DNA of 64,000 nt from Candidatus Aramenus sp. CH1 (GTDB lineage Archaea; Thermoproteota; Thermoprotei_A; Sulfolobales; Sulfolobaceae). Location of the stretch: contig JALBWU010000009.1 of assembly GCA_022678445.1 (NCBI GenBank), positions 33,618-97,617 of the forward strand. Reading direction: 5' to 3'. How positions within the stretch are numbered: the first letter of the stretch is position 1; the number at the start of each line of letters is the position of its first letter. The translations under genes were made by a program, and so were the position numbers. This document shows, in pieces, positions 1 to 10,604 of the stretch. Below the pieces are notes generated by a model that had not been told where the DNA came from, did no database searches, and saw only the letters and a list, made by a program, of their open reading frames with translations.

Positions 1-161
1 TACTTTCCTATGTAGAAATACCTCTTACCACCCTTGTTGACCACGTGGAAGGGCTTCAAGTAGACGTTATACTCCTTAATCTTTGAGTTATACTCGTACA
101 CAAGTTCCTTGAACCTCGTTATCACGTCGTCAAATTCTCTCTCATTCAATGCAACAAACAT
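1..161 (-). CDS. Hypothetical protein, 3' end outside the window
   Basis: An open frame reads leftwards from an ATG at 161-159 for 53 codons and runs off the window edge. It begins [17 protein letters not shown] and is rich in charged residues with a Lys/Tyr-rich stretch. I do not recognise the family. It is divergent from the aldo/keto reductase, with only 57 bp between the two starts, so the two probably share the AT-rich promoter stretch around 177-208. Confidence 0.6.
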   Translation of the reverse strand, partial: MFVALNEREFDDVITRFKELVYEYNSKIKEYNVYLKPFHVVNKGGKRYFYIGK

Positions 162-218
162 ATGAAGGGATATACGCTTATTTTCAAAAGGTTTGAGAGT
201 TATATATGTGGTATAACT

Positions 219-1193
219 ATGAACTATAGAGAACTAGGTACTACTGGCATTAAGGTCTCTGAAATAGGATTGGGGTTGTGGAGCGTAGTCACTGACTGGT
301 GGGGAAACCCATACAAGGGGGAAGACCTACTTAGAGAGTCCTTCAGTAAGGGGATTACCTTTTACGACACTGGAGACATTTACGGCGAAGGTAGGGCAGA
401 GGAAATAATAGCGAAGGCTCTAGGTAATAAGAGGGACCAAATTGTAATCCTTACTAAGATAGGTTACGATTTCTACAATAAGGTTAACGGTAGAGCTGTC
501 CACAACTTCTCAGTAGATTTCCTAGAGTTCGCCTTTTCCCAGTCGTTAAAAAGGTTGAACACAGATTACGTCGACGTTTTGATGATCCACAACCCAAAGA
601 TGGAGATCATAAGGAGAAAAGATGTCTTCGGCTTTCTCCTTTCCTTAAAAAACGAAGGAAAGGTTAGGGCAATAGGGGTAGCCTTAGGCCCAACGTTGGG
701 ATGGGGAGAGGAAGGGAAGGAGGCGATAAGGATGGGATACGAGGCTCTGGAGCACATATACAACTTGATCGAACAGTACCCTGGGAGAGAACTCCTAAAC
801 TACCGCATAGGCCACGTAACGAGAGTGCCTCACGCGTCGGACGCGTTACTGGAGAGGAGGTGGCCAATTACCTACGACAAGAGCCTCCACAGAAGCCTCA
901 AGAAGATCGAGTGGATTAGGACTGCAGTGGAGAGAAGCCAGAACCTCCTGAAGTTCGCCGGGGAAAAGGGGATGACCCTCTCCCAACTGGCCTTGAAGTT
1001 CGTACTTTACAATAGGAACGTATCCACGGTCGTGCCCAATATAACGAACCTTGACGAACTGAACGAGTTCCTAAAGGTGGAGGAGCTACCGGATCTAAAG
1101 GAGGACGACATGAACTTCATTGAGGACTACTACAAAAAGTACTACAAAGACCTTAACGAGGAGAGCATAGAGGAGACCAAGATCTATAAGTGA
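219..1193 (+). CDS. Aldo/keto reductase family protein
   Basis: A cytoplasmic NAD(P)H-dependent oxidoreductase of the AKR barrel family, about 324 residues. The start at 219 gives the family N terminus [19 protein letters not shown]; an upstream ATG at 162 would add 19 atypical residues. The catalytic tetrad is visible: Asp and Tyr in YDTGDIYG, Lys in ILTKIGYDF and His in VLMIHNP. A TATA-like cttatttt at 177-184 fits a short leader. Members of this family in Sulfolobales are often annotated without a known substrate, and nothing in the neighbourhood fixes one. The gene ends 20 bp before the convergent rdgB gene. Confidence 0.85.
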   Translation: MNYRELGTTGIKVSEIGLGLWSVVTDWWGNPYKGEDLLRESFSKGITFYDTGDIYGEGRAEEIIAKALGNKRDQIVILTKIGYDFYNKVNGRAVHNFSVDFLEFAFSQSLKRLNTDYVDVLMIHNPKMEIIRRKDVFGFLLSLKNEGKVRAIGVALGPTLGWGEEGKEAIRMGYEALEHIYNLIEQYPGRELLNYRIGHVTRVPHASDALLERRWPITYDKSLHRSLKKIEWIRTAVERSQNLLKFAGEKGMTLSQLALKFVLYNRNVSTVVPNITNLDELNEFLKVEELPDLKEDDMNFIEDYYKKYYKDLNEESIEETKIYK

Positions 1194-1213
1194 GTGGTTC
1201 CCTATTTGTCTGT

Positions 1214-1780
1214 TCATTGACGTCCAGTGTAGTACTCTAAGAATTTCCTAAAAGCCCTGGCCCTATGCGAGTACTTATTTTTCTCATCCACGGTCATTTC
1301 AGCAAATGTCTTGTCACTTCCCTCAGGAGCAAATATAGGGTCGAAACCGAAGCCCTTCTCCCCTGAAGGCCTCTCGGTTATCCTTCCGTAGACTTTCCCG
1401 CTAAATGTCCTTACCTCCCTCTCATCGACGTAGCATATAACAGTCTCAAAGTACGCCTGTCTCTGCTTTACGCCGCTCATTAACCTTAAAATCCCATCTA
1501 TGTCGAGGGTTTTCTTCACGAAGTTGGTGTAAGGACCAGGGAATCCCTTTAGCTCTTCGATGAAGAGCCCACTGTCGTCAACCACCAGTGGTACCCTATA
1601 CATCTCGAAAAGGAGGAGGGCAGAGTAACGGGCCACATCCTCCAGCGAGTCGGTCTGTATCTCAATTTTCTGCGCGTTTAGCATCTCTAGCTTTACTCCG
1701 TATTCACCTGCGATGTGAGACATCTCCTCAAACTTGTGCGCGTTACTTGTTACTAGCCTTACTACGTCTTTCCTCAACAT
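1214..1780 (-). CDS. rdgB: XTP/dITP diphosphatase (HAM1/RdgB family)
   Basis: Hydrolyses non-canonical purine nucleoside triphosphates such as ITP and XTP to the monophosphate, cleaning the nucleotide pool. The 188-residue length and the family motifs fit: TSNAHKFEE near the N terminus, the acidic VDDSGLFIE motif, GFGFDPIF and [10 protein letters not shown] near the C terminus. The start lies inside the last codons of bud32 (38-bp overlap), so translation is probably coupled. It closes the minus-strand run rps24e-rps27ae-kae1-bud32-rdgB, an arrangement typical of archaea. Confidence 0.93.
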   Translation of the reverse strand: MLRKDVVRLVTSNAHKFEEMSHIAGEYGVKLEMLNAQKIEIQTDSLEDVARYSALLLFEMYRVPLVVDDSGLFIEELKGFPGPYTNFVKKTLDIDGILRLMSGVKQRQAYFETVICYVDEREVRTFSGKVYGRITERPSGEKGFGFDPIFAPEGSDKTFAEMTVDEKNKYSHRARAFRKFLEYYTGRQ

Positions 1781-2435
1781 ATCTTCCCCTCATCCTAATT
1801 TCCCTTACAGTATCGAGTACTTCCTTGTAATTTGGGATTTCGGTGGAGTAGCCTGTAACAAATCCCTCAAAGAGGTGATCCTTTGCTTCTGGGTGGACGC
1901 TCTCTAGCGACCTTAGCAGTACGTGAACGTCGGTCGCGAAGTCCTCTACGTCGTTCGTTCTCTTAGATAGGCCAAAGTCTATCACGAATAGCTCACCGTT
2001 GTCCTTTAAGATCAAGTTGTTGGTGGTCAGATCTCCGTGTGCGATGCCTGCCCTATGTAGTTTACCCGCGATCTGCCCTATCTTCTCCCCCAGCGCTCCG
2101 AGTCCTTCCTCGTCCAATTTCCCCTCATTTATGTAGTCCCTGATTACAGCGCCTTCCACAAACTCCATGACTATAGTAAAGTTAGCTAGATCCACGAACA
2201 GTACAGCTGGGGCGTTTATCCCGGCCTTCAAAACGCTGTAAATTGTCCTAGCTTCGTACATGGTCCTCTGCTCGTTGATCTCCCTGTCCAACTTAGGATC
2301 CCTATACGACTTCGATACCCTCTTCTTGAAAATAGCGTGTATGCCCAGGAAATAGCCTTCGTATATTACAGACTCCGCCCCCCTTTTAATTAGTCTTAAG
2401 CCCTCCAAGGTACGGGTACCTCGTCGATCCGCCAT
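1743..2435 (-). CDS. bud32: KEOPS complex kinase/ATPase Bud32
   Basis: Small atypical RIO-like protein kinase that acts as an ATPase in KEOPS, the complex that makes the t6A modification at tRNA position 37 together with Kae1. Visible motifs are the Lys-containing HAIFKKRV strand, the catalytic loop HGDLTTNN (about residues 133-140) and the metal-binding DFG (153-155). The frame opens with ATG at 2435, overlapping kae1 by 40 bp. A TTG at 2408 would give the shorter N terminus usual for the family ([13 protein letters not shown]) and is an equally good start. In some archaea kae1 and bud32 are fused; here they are separate but overlapping. Confidence 0.93.
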   Translation of the reverse strand: MADRRGTRTLEGLRLIKRGAESVIYEGYFLGIHAIFKKRVSKSYRDPKLDREINEQRTMYEARTIYSVLKAGINAPAVLFVDLANFTIVMEFVEGAVIRDYINEGKLDEEGLGALGEKIGQIAGKLHRAGIAHGDLTTNNLILKDNGELFVIDFGLSKRTNDVEDFATDVHVLLRSLESVHPEAKDHLFEGFVTGYSTEIPNYKEVLDTVREIRMRGRYVEERRSKASNK

Positions 2436-3391
2436 CTAGGCCTAATGTGGGAGTTCCCCACGTCCACGAAAACTCCGTGTTTTCCCGCTAGCAGTCCCGC
2501 ATAGGCTATCATGGCGCCGTTATCACCTGCAAATGCCGGAGGCACAATCTTCACTTCTGCATCCCACTCCCTAGCTAAGTCCTCGAGCTTCTTCCTCAAA
2601 CTCACGCTCGCTGCTACTCCACCTACTATCATGACCTCTCTTTTCCCAGTTAAAGCCATGGCTCTCTCAGTCGCCTCTAATAGCATGTCGAAGGCCACTT
2701 CCCTTATGCTGTAACACACGTCGTGGAGGTCGTATTTCCTTGCTGCCTTCAATGATGCAGTTAAAAGCCCAGAATACGACATATCTTGACCCTTCACTAC
2801 GTAAGGCAACTCAATTAGCTTTCCCCCTTGATCCGCGCATATGTCTATAACGTGTTTGCCGTTTACTACGTAAGGTGGAGCAAGTCCTACTTCCCTGGAG
2901 AAGACGTCAATTAAGTTCCCTAAGGCTATGTCCAGCGTCTCTCCAAAGACCCTGAACCTACCCTCGTAGAACGTAGTTATTATAGTGTTACCTCCAGATA
3001 AATACAAAATTAAAGGGTCTTTCGCGCCAGTAGTCAAATACCCGATCTCTATATGCCCGATACCGTGGTTTACTGGGACTAGCTTTTTATCGAACTTGAG
3101 CGCCAAAGTCCTCGCCACTACTGCACCTACTCTCAACGCTGGGCCTATGCCTGGACCTAGAGCCACGGCAATGTAATCCACATCTTTTATAGAAACGCTC
3201 GCCTCTTTAAGAGCCTGACTTATGACATCTGCTGCGACAGTAGCGTGGTGCCTCGCTAGGTCTGTAGGCTTCATTCCGCCATTTTTCGGGATGTAAGTGT
3301 CCCTAACGTTTGAAAGTATGTACGGTCTCTCGTCAGTTACTATTCCAACCCCAAAAGTGTGGGCTGTGGATTCAATCCCAAGAACTAACAT
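2396..3391 (-). CDS. kae1: KEOPS catalytic subunit Kae1 (t6A biosynthesis)
   Basis: The ASKHA-fold enzyme that transfers the threonylcarbamoyl group to A37 of ANN-decoding tRNAs. 331 residues, beginning [17 protein letters not shown]. The iron/zinc-binding HGIGH motif is at residues 109-113, and the phosphate-binding segments ([30 protein letters not shown]) and the final [11 protein letters not shown] are all present. It lies between rps27ae (3 bp away) and bud32 (overlapping), forming one minus-strand operon. Confidence 0.96.
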   Translation of the reverse strand: MLVLGIESTAHTFGVGIVTDERPYILSNVRDTYIPKNGGMKPTDLARHHATVAADVISQALKEASVSIKDVDYIAVALGPGIGPALRVGAVVARTLALKFDKKLVPVNHGIGHIEIGYLTTGAKDPLILYLSGGNTIITTFYEGRFRVFGETLDIALGNLIDVFSREVGLAPPYVVNGKHVIDICADQGGKLIELPYVVKGQDMSYSGLLTASLKAARKYDLHDVCYSIREVAFDMLLEATERAMALTGKREVMIVGGVAASVSLRKKLEDLAREWDAEVKIVPPAFAGDNGAMIAYAGLLAGKHGVFVDVGNSHIRPRWRIDEVPVPWRA

Positions 3392-3394
3392 ACC

Positions 3395-3592
3395 TTACTT
3401 TTTCCCCGTGACAAACTCTGTATACCCACACTTACCGCAGGCCCATCTCTCCCTGGGCTTCAAGTGGTGCCCCATTACACTTCCGCACCTTGGACATTTT
3501 TTGTTCTTCAGTTTGACCTTGCCGTCCACTATTTCGTAATAAGTCCTAACTGAGGCCTTAACCTTGTTTTTGCTCGCCACTCTGCTCACCAC
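3395..3592 (-). CDS. rps27ae: 30S ribosomal protein S27ae
   Basis: 65-residue zinc-ribbon ribosomal protein. Four Cys in the pattern CPRCG ... CGKCG form the zinc site in the C-terminal half; the N terminus is Lys-rich. It overlaps the end of rps24e by 35 bp, and its stop is 3 bp before the kae1 start. In archaea S24e and S27ae are commonly adjacent, which supports both calls. Confidence 0.95.
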   Translation of the reverse strand: MVSRVASKNKVKASVRTYYEIVDGKVKLKNKKCPRCGSVMGHHLKPRERWACGKCGYTEFVTGKK

Positions 3593-3914
3593 CTTGCTTC
3601 TTTCCTGTTCCTCTCTCTAATAAATGCTTTGGTTCATACTTTTCTAAATTTTCTTTTTTATCGTAAATATGAACCCTAGCCTCGCTTATGCCAGCCCCAT
3701 ATTTGGTGAAGATCTTCCTCACAACCACTAGTTCCTCCGGCTTACCTAAAAACTGAGCTATCGCCTTCCTTAGTTCTTCCCTAGATGGAGTTCCCACACC
3801 TATGTGGAAAAGTTTAATCGCGATCTCCCTTCTCTCAATTACCTTGTTAAAGGTATCCCTCTCAACAACGCCCTGTACCTTGTCCGAAACCTTAATCTGC
3901 TGAGTTTGACTCAT
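3558..3914 (-). CDS. rps24e: 30S ribosomal protein S24e
   Basis: 118-residue small-subunit protein with the S24e core ([20 protein letters not shown], then [22 protein letters not shown]). The C-terminal tail is a Lys/Gly/Gln-rich extension. It is the first gene of the operon that continues through rps27ae, kae1, bud32 and rdgB. Only 27 bp separate its start from the end of thi4, so it may be read through from that gene. Confidence 0.95.
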   Translation of the reverse strand: MSQTQQIKVSDKVQGVVERDTFNKVIERREIAIKLFHIGVGTPSREELRKAIAQFLGKPEELVVVRKIFTKYGAGISEARVHIYDKKENLEKYEPKHLLERGTGKKQGGEQSGEQKQG

Positions 3915-3941
3915 ATCGTCATTAATACAAAAATGATGGTT

Positions 3942-4736
3942 TTAAGAGTTACGCAAGTCGTTTATTATGTCTTCGGCAACTTTCTTCCCTGAGAGAACCA
4001 TGGCGCCGAATATAGGCCCCATTCTGGGCAAGGACTTCACCTCACACACTGCCATCCCAGTAGTGTACAGCCCCTCGGCAACCTTACCAGCGTTCTTTAC
4101 CACCAGCTCCTCTGCGACCTCGCTGTATGCCGATTTTTCCCCTGGGATCACGATACCTAACTCCGGGATTTTCCTCGACGCCACAGAGAGGATTTCCGCG
4201 TCATGTCCGGTCGCGTCTACTACTGCTTTAGCCGATACGAAGAGCGGATCCACGTGCAGCCCAGACATCTGCGTTGAGGTCCACTCTACTGCCACTCCGG
4301 CCACCCTTAACGGGTTGTCCCTGAAGATCACGTCGTCTACGTTTATTCCATGTATAACCTTCGCCCCAGCGTCTATAGCTGCAGCTCCAAGCTTTGCCAT
4401 AAACTCGGCTGTGTCTACAATGAAAACTCCCTCCTCTGCTTCCACAAGCTTCACTTTCCACTCCCTCAGTAACTCGTCTGCGGGGCTCTCTATTACTATC
4501 TTGTGGAAGTTCATGGCGCCACCCCCTATCCCACCGCCGAAGCTTAACCTCCTCTCGAAAACCACCGTTTTCAGTCCGGCCTTAGCAGTGAAGTAGGCTG
4601 TAGCCAGGCCAGAAGGTCCTGCTCCAACCACTATAACGTCGCTATCCACTATGCTGTACCAATCCTCAAAAGTGTACTTAAGGATGTACCTGCTTATCTT
4701 CACTTCATCTACCTGCTTAATCCTAATGCTTTGCAT
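3942..4736 (-). CDS. thi4: Thiazole synthase, sulfide-dependent archaeal Thi4
   Basis: Makes the adenylated thiazole precursor of thiamine from NAD, glycine and sulfur. 264 residues, with an FAD/NAD-binding [12 protein letters not shown] loop (about 38-49) and the conserved [14 protein letters not shown]. Eukaryotic suicide enzymes donate sulfur from an active-site Cys in a CCMDPN context. Here the matching segment reads SGLHVDPL, with His161 at that position, as in archaeal enzymes that use free sulfide catalytically. Its own promoter lies upstream (TATA-like tttataag at 4763-4770). No thiamine riboswitch is visible. Confidence 0.93.
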   Translation of the reverse strand: MQSIRIKQVDEVKISRYILKYTFEDWYSIVDSDVIVVGAGPSGLATAYFTAKAGLKTVVFERRLSFGGGIGGGAMNFHKIVIESPADELLREWKVKLVEAEEGVFIVDTAEFMAKLGAAAIDAGAKVIHGINVDDVIFRDNPLRVAGVAVEWTSTQMSGLHVDPLFVSAKAVVDATGHDAEILSVASRKIPELGIVIPGEKSAYSEVAEELVVKNAGKVAEGLYTTGMAVCEVKSLPRMGPIFGAMVLSGKKVAEDIINDLRNS

Positions 4737-4762
4737 AAGTACTAATCGCTATAAGCATCTTA

Positions 4763-4804
4763 TAAACTAATTTAAATTGACTTTATTGTGACAATACATA
4801 ATAA
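4763..4804. promoter_or_regulatory. Divergent promoters of thi4 and the zinc-finger gene
   Basis: The 89-bp gap between the starts at 4736 and 4826 holds two TATA-like elements: a minus-strand tttataag at 4763-4770, about 30 bp from the thi4 start, and a plus-strand cataataat at 4796-4804, about 26 bp before the ATG at 4826. The second spacing predicts a leaderless mRNA. Confidence 0.55.
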
Positions 4805-4825
4805 TGCTGTGGCTCACTTTAATGC

Positions 4826-5032
4826 ATGCCGTTTCAGATAAAGACTGGGATAGGAGGATTTAGATGCGACTGGTGCGGTAAGATTGTGAGGGAAAACCCT
4901 ATAGTTGTGAAGACGTGTTGCAACAATAAACCGTGGACTTTTTGTAGTAGGGAGTGTTATTCTCAATGGACAAGGGAATGGATGAGAAGACAGGAACAGA
5001 GGACAGGGCAAAGAAAAAAGCAGTTGTTATAG
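4826..5032 (+). CDS. Small zinc-binding protein, Cys-rich
   Basis: 68 residues. Two Cys pairs in the N-terminal half (CDWC and CC) are followed by [10 protein letters not shown], a layout like TRASH/MYM-type treble-clef zinc knuckles. The tail is basic and Gln-rich. The function is unknown, though similar short proteins can bind metals or nucleic acid. The 3' end overlaps ubiX by about 55 bp in another frame, so the two are probably co-transcribed. Confidence 0.7.
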   Translation: MPFQIKTGIGGFRCDWCGKIVRENPIVVKTCCNNKPWTFCSRECYSQWTREWMRRQEQRTGQRKKQLL

Positions 5033-5580
5033 GGATAACAGGGGCAAGCGGAATAGTATACGGATTAAGAGCAGTGGAGTCCCTCTCACTGATGGGCTAC
5101 CCTGTGTATGCATTGATCACGAGGGGAGCGTTAAAGGTAGCAGAAAAGGAAAACTCCATGGACTTATTTAAGGAAGTATCCAAACACACTAGAAACGTAT
5201 TCATGGAAGAGGAGATAGACGCCCCTACCTCAAGCTCTAGCTTCCTCGTGAACTCCAAGGGAATGGCAGTAATTCCCTGTAGTATTAGGACGCTAGCAGA
5301 GGTCGCCCACGGAATTGCCTCCAATTTAGTCACTAGAACCGCGATAAACTTCATAAGGATGAGAAAAAGACTAACCCTAGTCCTCAGGGAAACCCCACTT
5401 GGTCCTCTGGAACTAGAAAACGCCTTAAAACTTTCTAGGATGGGAGTTGTAATACTACCCGCTTCTCCCGGTTTTTACTCTAGGCCTAAGACTATTGACG
5501 ACATGATAAACTTCGTAGTAGGCAAAACACTTGACTCCTTGAGGATAGAAAACGACTTGTACAAGAGGTGGTCTAGATGA
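4978..5580 (+). CDS. ubiX: UbiX family flavin prenyltransferase
   Basis: Makes the prenylated FMN cofactor used by UbiD-type decarboxylases from FMN and dimethylallyl phosphate. The Rossmann-like start ([19 protein letters not shown]) is clear; the family SS and VIPCS(I)[14 protein letters not shown] segments follow, and the C terminus has [21 protein letters not shown]. In-frame ATGs also exist at 4954 and 4966. The ATG at 4978 gives the least extra N-terminal sequence and was preferred. No ubiD partner is seen in the window. Confidence 0.9.
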   Translation: MDEKTGTEDRAKKKAVVIGITGASGIVYGLRAVESLSLMGYPVYALITRGALKVAEKENSMDLFKEVSKHTRNVFMEEEIDAPTSSSSFLVNSKGMAVIPCSIRTLAEVAHGIASNLVTRTAINFIRMRKRLTLVLRETPLGPLELENALKLSRMGVVILPASPGFYSRPKTIDDMINFVVGKTLDSLRIENDLYKRWSR

Positions 5581-5971
5581 AGTCTACGTCTTTCTTACCT
5601 AGCTTCTTTGATAGGAGCTCCTTAAGCTTGTTATCGTAGTCCTCCTCCCTCAATTCCCTCTCTATGTCGTCCTTACTGCCGTCCCTCTTGTTCACGGCGA
5701 AAGCACACTTATTGCCAGGCAGTAAGGCCCTCTTTTCACAATAGGCGTACTGACAGTCTCCGGTTATGCACGTGTCTCCTACCCACCTGCAGTATCCAGC
5801 TTTATAGGGGTTTCCCTTGACGTACTTTGTCTGGATCATTAATGCCCTCTTGTTACACCTAAAATATGGACATAAGTAGTTACATTTATCTCCCAATGGA
5901 AGGGGTTTTGGCTCGTCTTCCACGTATTGACCTCTATGCCTTGACTCTCTCTCGTTAAAATTACTTCTCAC
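5573..5971 (-). CDS. Cys-rich conserved hypothetical protein
   Basis: 132 residues with nine Cys between residues about 29 and 89, in motifs such as [26 protein letters not shown] and NKCAF. This looks like a metal or Fe-S binding module. The C terminus is highly charged and probably helical. I do not recognise a named family. It converges on ubiX (8-bp overlap of the 3' ends). Confidence 0.7.
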   Translation of the reverse strand: MRSNFNERESRHRGQYVEDEPKPLPLGDKCNYLCPYFRCNKRALMIQTKYVKGNPYKAGYCRWVGDTCITGDCQYAYCEKRALLPGNKCAFAVNKRDGSKDDIERELREEDYDNKLKELLSKKLGKKDVDFI

Positions 5972-6004
5972 TACAAACCCCCAACGCTATTGTCTATAAT
6001 CTAC

Positions 6005-6556
6005 TTACATTTTCACCCATTTAAATATTATGTATCTTATGTTCCTAGTGTTTAAGTTAACTATGGCGAGAACCAGCTTTTTCCTGGTACTGTGGGAGAC
6101 CCTGCCGAAGCTCATGAGCTCGTGGGCAAATAGCTTGGCGTTCTCGTCTAAGACTATTACCACGTATGGGGCATGCTCAATCCCCGGACCTAGGTTGTAC
6201 ACTGCGAAGTCGGCGCCGAACTTTATCCCGGACCTAACTACGAATCCCCTCTTCCTCAAATCCTCGTAGACCGCGTAGAGGATCTCGAACTTGTTAATGA
6301 TGTTCTTTGCATAGTCATATAGCTCCTTATCGCTCAAGGATTTCCCATCGGAGTACACTTCGAGTAGGTTCTTCTTTGCTAGGTAAACCCCCTCTATTAA
6401 GGACAGCTCGAGGGGTCTCTCTAACTCTTCCTCCTTTTTAGGCTTGGACACGCCTATCGGCTTACCGTAAAAACCTCCGTTGTAGATCCCCTTAGCCTCT
6501 TGTGGATCCGGAACGACGATCCTATCGTAAAGGAGGTACCCCTTAGCCGGCATCAC
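6005..6556 (-). CDS. endA: tRNA-splicing endonuclease catalytic subunit
   Basis: Cuts bulge-helix-bulge motifs in intron-containing pre-tRNA and pre-rRNA. 183 residues, with the catalytic triad in place: Tyr120 (ADFAVYNLG), His128 (IEHAPYVV) and a Lys at 159/160 ([10 protein letters not shown]). Crenarchaeal enzymes are heterotetramers of catalytic and structural subunits; the full triad makes this the catalytic one. It overlaps the upstream DUF47 gene by 4 bp (ATGA), so they share an operon. Confidence 0.94.
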   Translation of the reverse strand: MMPAKGYLLYDRIVVPDPQEAKGIYNGGFYGKPIGVSKPKKEEELERPLELSLIEGVYLAKKNLLEVYSDGKSLSDKELYDYAKNIINKFEILYAVYEDLRKRGFVVRSGIKFGADFAVYNLGPGIEHAPYVVIVLDENAKLFAHELMSFGRVSHSTRKKLVLAIVNLNTRNIRYIIFKWVKM

Positions 6557-7185
6557 ATCCTCCCAAAGGCTATGTAGGTAATGTCGTTCGCCACGTCCCT
6601 TATCAAGTCCTCGCTGTCCTCTAGTCTGTCTACAATGTCCTTCATAAGCATTACGTATATCAAGTCATCGTACTTGGCCTCGAACAGCTTCAGCTCTACG
6701 TTTCTATACAAGTCGTCTACCTCTTCCTCTAGCTTAAGCACGTTCCTGGAACTCTCCACCGACTTCTTCGCGTTAATGGACAAGCTCTTTATAGCCTCGA
6801 TAAGGTGGGTCAAGGAAGCCAATATCTTCTCCGACATCACTACGGTGAACTTGTAGACTATCTCGTTGAGTTCCGTACCCCTCGCCAGTAGGACGCTCAG
6901 CCTATACGCGCTAGCATCTATGTTCTGCGATATCTTTTCCAGCCTATCGAGGATGGCAAAGTACAGGTCCTTGTCGTCTAGGCCCTCCTTGACCTTTACG
7001 ATGTACTCGCCCAGCAGGTACTTCTCGTTTTCCACGCTGTTCTTTATCCCGTTTATCTTAGCGTAGGCCTGCATGGGGTTCCGAGTCTTGACTGTGAGGA
7101 ACTCGTAGAATACCCTGATCTCGTCTATTAGCTTAAGCGTTATCTGTTGCATCTTTTCCTCCAAGGTCATGTGGGCGATACTCAT
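6553..7185 (-). CDS. DUF47/PhoU-like protein (Pit accessory protein family)
   Basis: 210 residues, almost entirely helical, with the heptad-like acidic pattern of DUF47: [18 protein letters not shown] followed by [21 protein letters not shown], which in PhoU relatives carries metal-cluster acidic residues. Family members are thought to regulate phosphate transporters, but no pit gene is adjacent. It sits directly before endA with a 4-bp overlap. Confidence 0.8.
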   Translation of the reverse strand: MSIAHMTLEEKMQQITLKLIDEIRVFYEFLTVKTRNPMQAYAKINGIKNSVENEKYLLGEYIVKVKEGLDDKDLYFAILDRLEKISQNIDASAYRLSVLLARGTELNEIVYKFTVVMSEKILASLTHLIEAIKSLSINAKKSVESSRNVLKLEEEVDDLYRNVELKLFEAKYDDLIYVMLMKDIVDRLEDSEDLIRDVANDITYIAFGRM

Positions 7186-7208
7186 TGTGTAAGAAAAGTA
7201 ATAATGGT

Positions 7209-7613
7209 TTAAAAACTAAGCTTAGAGAGGGAGCTCATAGCTTCGTTTAGTTGCTGTATATCCTCGTTTATGCCTAGGTCTTGCCCAGACTTTTTCATAA
7301 CGTCGTTTAAGTTGATCAACAGTTCCCTCTCGTCTCTAAAGCCCACGGTAGAAAGGTAGCTCACTATGCCTATGCTCTCCTCCTTGACCTTTGGGTTGCT
7401 TACTTGGGAGATGTTCTCCATTATAATCATAGCCCCTTGGATTAAGCTCTTCCTGACCCTCCTTATCCTCCTTAACAGCCTGGTTGCCCTCTCGTAGTCT
7501 GGCCTATTTATGGCAATCAAGTTCTCAATCTCTTGTAGGTAGAGCGAATGATCCTCTACGTACTGCTCAAAGTCCTTGAGCACCTTGAGGACCTTAACCT
7601 CGTTCTCGTTCAC
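7209..7613 (-). CDS. Hypothetical helical protein
   Basis: 134 residues, predicted helical throughout, with an Arg-rich helix ([15 protein letters not shown]) in the middle and an acidic N terminus. No known family is recognised. Its start overlaps the stop of the next gene upstream by 4 bp, and that gene in turn overlaps glyS, so it is the third gene of a glyS operon. Confidence 0.65.
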   Translation of the reverse strand: MNENEVKVLKVLKDFEQYVEDHSLYLQEIENLIAINRPDYERATRLLRRIRRVRKSLIQGAMIIMENISQVSNPKVKEESIGIVSYLSTVGFRDERELLINLNDVMKKSGQDLGINEDIQQLNEAMSSLSKLSF

Positions 7614-7957
7614 TGTATTACCCTCAGAGTGACAGTGCTATTGTCCTCTAAACCCAGCTTTACCATGTCGTTTGGGTTTGCCCAGACCTCGATCTCCGGT
7701 AACCCCTCCTGAGTTATAGTACTTAACTCCAGCCTTTTGCCCTTTACCGATATTTCCACCTTCCCCTTAACGCCTATGTCCTTTGCCAACTTCACGGAAA
7801 TTATAAGCGTTCCTTCCTCTACTTCTCCCTTCTTCCTAATCTTCACCCTCTTCTCCTTCAATGGGGCCTTCTTTTCGCCCTTCAAGGCAGAGGCTGGGGG
7901 AACTACGTTAACTAGGGCCTTTATGTTAACCTTCTCCTTCTCTTCTTTTTCGCTCAA
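7610..7957 (-). CDS. Hypothetical protein with Lys-rich linker and beta-rich C terminus
   Basis: 115 residues. The first 45 are Lys/Glu-rich and look disordered. The rest ([32 protein letters not shown]...) is a likely small beta fold. ATGA overlaps on both sides (glyS upstream, the helical protein downstream) indicate tight translational coupling. The family is not recognised; co-occurrence with glyS suggests a translation-linked role, which is inference only. Confidence 0.65.
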   Translation of the reverse strand: MSEKEEKEKVNIKALVNVVPPASALKGEKKAPLKEKRVKIRKKGEVEEGTLIISVKLAKDIGVKGKVEISVKGKRLELSTITQEGLPEIEVWANPNDMVKLGLEDNSTVTLRVIQ

Positions 7958-9660
7958 CTACCCTCACCTGCTTTTTCGATAGGCTCTCCACTAAATAGTT
8001 TCTCCAAAGCGGTAGTTAACTTTTCCTCTTTAACTCTAACCTGCTTCCACGTGTCCCTATCCCTTATAGTAACCGTGCTGTCCTCTAAGGTCTGCGGGTC
8101 CACAGTCACAGCATAAGGCACTCCTATCTCATCCACTCTAGCATATCTCCTCCCTATGCTCCCCGAATCGTCGTAGACCGCGTCGAACTTCTCCTTAACC
8201 TTCAAGTAAATCTCCTTTGCCTTTTTCACCAAATTTTCTCTCTCAAGTAGGGGAAATACTGCAACTTCGTAGGGGGCTACCTCCCTGGGGAGGGAAAGGA
8301 CTATCCTGCCCTTCTTTTCGCTGTAAGCGTTGAGGACGCTCAAGAAAAAGCACCTCTCCACTCCAAAGGAAGGTTCAACTACGTGTGGAATGAACCTCTT
8401 CCCAGTCTCCTTCTCTTCCCTCTCAGTCACTACGACGTAATCTGAGACCTTCTTTCCGTCTATGGTGAAACCAGTAGCGAGTATCTGCTCTATTTCCTCT
8501 GGCGACTTGTTGGCCACCTTAGTCATGAACTCCTTCACGAACTCCTTGCTCTCGTTGTTCAACTTGTCCTTGTTTATTATCACGGCCTTTCTCTTCACAG
8601 CCCTAGGCTCAAGGTACTTCTTGAACACAGAGAGGTCCTGACCACTGAACCTGGCGTGCCTACTTAAGTCGTAGTCTCCCCTATATGCATGCCCAGATAT
8701 CTCCACCCTCTCCCCCTTTACTACTGCTATTTGGTCAAAGGTCTGCCTTGAGTAGTGTGCCCTCTCCTGTGGAAGCTTCTCCTCGAAAAACGTGTTGGAG
8801 ATTCCAAGGGCCTTTACAAACCTGTTGGCTGTTGCCATCCAATATGCCATCCAAGGGTTTACCACCACCTTTTCGCCCACTAGCTCCTTTACCTTGAACT
8901 TGGTGACCTTCTCCTCCCCCTTGGCCTTGTCCTCTGCTCTCCATATGTTGATTTCATCCTCCTCGAACCTGTACAATGGCACTTCGTCGTCTTCTGGGTC
9001 GAAGAAGAACTCTACTTCCATGATGGTGAACTCCCTCATCCTTATCAGCCCTTGCCTTGGGGATATCTCATTCCTCGCCACTCTCCCAACTTGGGCTATG
9101 CCCAGCGGTAGCCTCTCCCTACTTACCTCGTAGACCTTTCTGAAGGAAGTGAACATCCCCTGCGCCGTTTCGGGCCTAAGGAAACCAGTGCTACCACTGT
9201 AGGGACCAATGTTGGTAGAGAAGAGGAGGTTAAACGCTCTAACATCTCCCAGATCCCCTCCACAAGAGGGACATTTGACGTTCTTCTCCTTTATTAGTTG
9301 GTTAAGTTCAGAGATAGATAGTCTCTCCACGTTTACCTTCAGTACGTCCTCTACTAAGTGATCCGCCCTGTAGATCCTGTGACACTTAGTGCACTCTACT
9401 ATAGGGTCAGTAAAATTGTCTACGTGGCCGCTAGCTTCAAGCACCTTGTAAGGCGTTATAATCGGAGTCTCTACCTCTACCACGAACTCCTTGTTGTCCT
9501 CCACAAAGTACTTTCTCCATAAGTTCACTATCTTGTTCTTTATCCTAACCCCAATAGGTCCTATGTCGTAGAGCCCCCCTACTCCGCCATATATCTCGTA
9601 CGAGGGCCAGAAGAGCCCCCTCCTCTTTGCCAGTTCTATTACTTTCTCTACTTCGCTCAC
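7954..9660 (-). CDS. glyS: Glycyl-tRNA synthetase (alpha2, class II)
   Basis: Charges tRNA-Gly. 568 residues, the usual size for archaeal and eukaryote-type homodimeric GlyRS. It starts with [26 protein letters not shown] zinc knuckle is formed by Cys90/Cys93 and Cys130/Cys133, class II motif 2 appears as [19 protein letters not shown], and motif 3 near the [11 protein letters not shown] segment. The anticodon-binding domain occupies the last 120 residues. It leads an operon with two small unknown genes and is divergent from the agmatinase-like gene. Confidence 0.97.
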   Translation of the reverse strand: MSEVEKVIELAKRRGLFWPSYEIYGGVGGLYDIGPIGVRIKNKIVNLWRKYFVEDNKEFVVEVETPIITPYKVLEASGHVDNFTDPIVECTKCHRIYRADHLVEDVLKVNVERLSISELNQLIKEKNVKCPSCGGDLGDVRAFNLLFSTNIGPYSGSTGFLRPETAQGMFTSFRKVYEVSRERLPLGIAQVGRVARNEISPRQGLIRMREFTIMEVEFFFDPEDDEVPLYRFEEDEINIWRAEDKAKGEEKVTKFKVKELVGEKVVVNPWMAYWMATANRFVKALGISNTFFEEKLPQERAHYSRQTFDQIAVVKGERVEISGHAYRGDYDLSRHARFSGQDLSVFKKYLEPRAVKRKAVIINKDKLNNESKEFVKEFMTKVANKSPEEIEQILATGFTIDGKKVSDYVVVTEREEKETGKRFIPHVVEPSFGVERCFFLSVLNAYSEKKGRIVLSLPREVAPYEVAVFPLLERENLVKKAKEIYLKVKEKFDAVYDDSGSIGRRYARVDEIGVPYAVTVDPQTLEDSTVTIRDRDTWKQVRVKEEKLTTALEKLFSGEPIEKAGEGS

Positions 9661-9683
9661 AAGCCTCTATGAGTGAAGCCAAA

Positions 9684-9692
9684 CTTATAAAT
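9684..9692 (+). promoter_or_regulatory. TATA box of the agmatinase-family gene
   Basis: The sequence cttataaat is centred 26 bp upstream of the ATG at 9714, the standard spacing for a leaderless archaeal transcript. It is what decides the start: upstream in-frame ATGs (9669 and earlier) lie before the promoter. Confidence 0.75.
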
Positions 9693-9713
9693 TTCTTCAG
9701 CCCGAATAGTTGC

Positions 9714-10604
9714 ATGGACGACGCACGGCTTCTTTACTTAAATGAGACGTTGAGGAAGTTCGCTGGCTTTTCCAAAGCTAACTCTCCCTTTGTGATCTTG
9801 GGTATACCAATGGACGTGACCAGCAGCTTTAGGCCCGGAAGCAGGTTTGCCCCTAGCTCCATTAGAGAGGTAGCCCAATACATCGAGTTCTTCTCCATTA
9901 GGACAGGGGTGGACATGGGAGAAATCGGCTTCAACGACGCAGGTGACGTAATTCTCCACCCCTCAGACGTTGAGGAGAACGTGAGGAGGATCTCAGAGGT
10001 CGCGAGCTACTTTAAGGACAGGGGAAAGGTGCTAATAACCATAGGCGGAGAGCACACGGTGACGGTAGGGACCACGAAGGGAGTGGACGCTGACTGCGTC
10101 CTCAGCTTTGACGCTCACCTCGACCTCAGGGACGAATACATGGGCTACAAGTACGACCACGCCTGCGTGATGAGAAGGATAAGCGAGAGGGGGGTGAAGG
10201 TCTTTGAGGTCGGTACTAGGGCGGTAGGCAGGGACGAAATAGAGTACGCAAACTCCGCCGGAATACCGTTCATGACCTCGCACCAAGTGAAGCTAGTCGG
10301 GCCTAGGGAAGTGGCTAAAAAGGTCTCAACGCACTTCAAGGAATGTAAGAGGATATACGTAACGTACGATATGGACGGAATTGACCCAGCATTTGCTCCC
10401 GGAGTTGCGACTCCAGAGCCTGAGGGCCTAGACCCATCAACGGTGCTCGACATAGTTAGCCTGGTTGTTGACAAAAGGGTTGTCGGGTTTGACGTGGTGG
10501 AGGTCTCTCCTCCCTACGACCCCTCTGGGATAACCTCAGTGCTGGGAGCAAAGCTAATAATGGAAACCGCAGCCCTAATAGCTAAGGCGTCTAAACAGCC
10601 TTAA
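9714..10604 (+). CDS. speB: Agmatinase/arginase family ureohydrolase
   Basis: A binuclear manganese hydrolase that most likely turns agmatine into putrescine and urea in polyamine synthesis. All metal ligands are visible: His114 (GGEHTVT), Asp133/His135/Asp137 ([10 protein letters not shown]), and Asp219/Asp221 (YDMDGIDP). Family ends such as [16 protein letters not shown] are present. 296 residues from the promoter-supported start. A related ureohydrolase activity (arginase, formiminoglutamase) cannot be excluded from motifs alone. The 3' end overlaps rpoP on the other strand by 14 bp. Confidence 0.88.
   Translation: MDDARLLYLNETLRKFAGFSKANSPFVILGIPMDVTSSFRPGSRFAPSSIREVAQYIEFFSIRTGVDMGEIGFNDAGDVILHPSDVEENVRRISEVASYFKDRGKVLITIGGEHTVTVGTTKGVDADCVLSFDAHLDLRDEYMGYKYDHACVMRRISERGVKVFEVGTRAVGRDEIEYANSAGIPFMTSHQVKLVGPREVAKKVSTHFKECKRIYVTYDMDGIDPAFAPGVATPEPEGLDPSTVLDIVSLVVDKRVVGFDVVEVSPPYDPSGITSVLGAKLIMETAALIAKASKQP

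Noticed and set aside
3967..4596. Long plus-strand frame antisense to thi4
   Set aside because: It is the mirror of a well-supported Thi4 gene, Ser/Pro/Thr-rich with no domain; a coding shadow.
4737..4825. Thiamine (TPP) riboswitch upstream of thi4
   Set aside because: The gap is only 89 bp and holds two promoters; the conserved CTGAGA and ACYTGA elements are absent.
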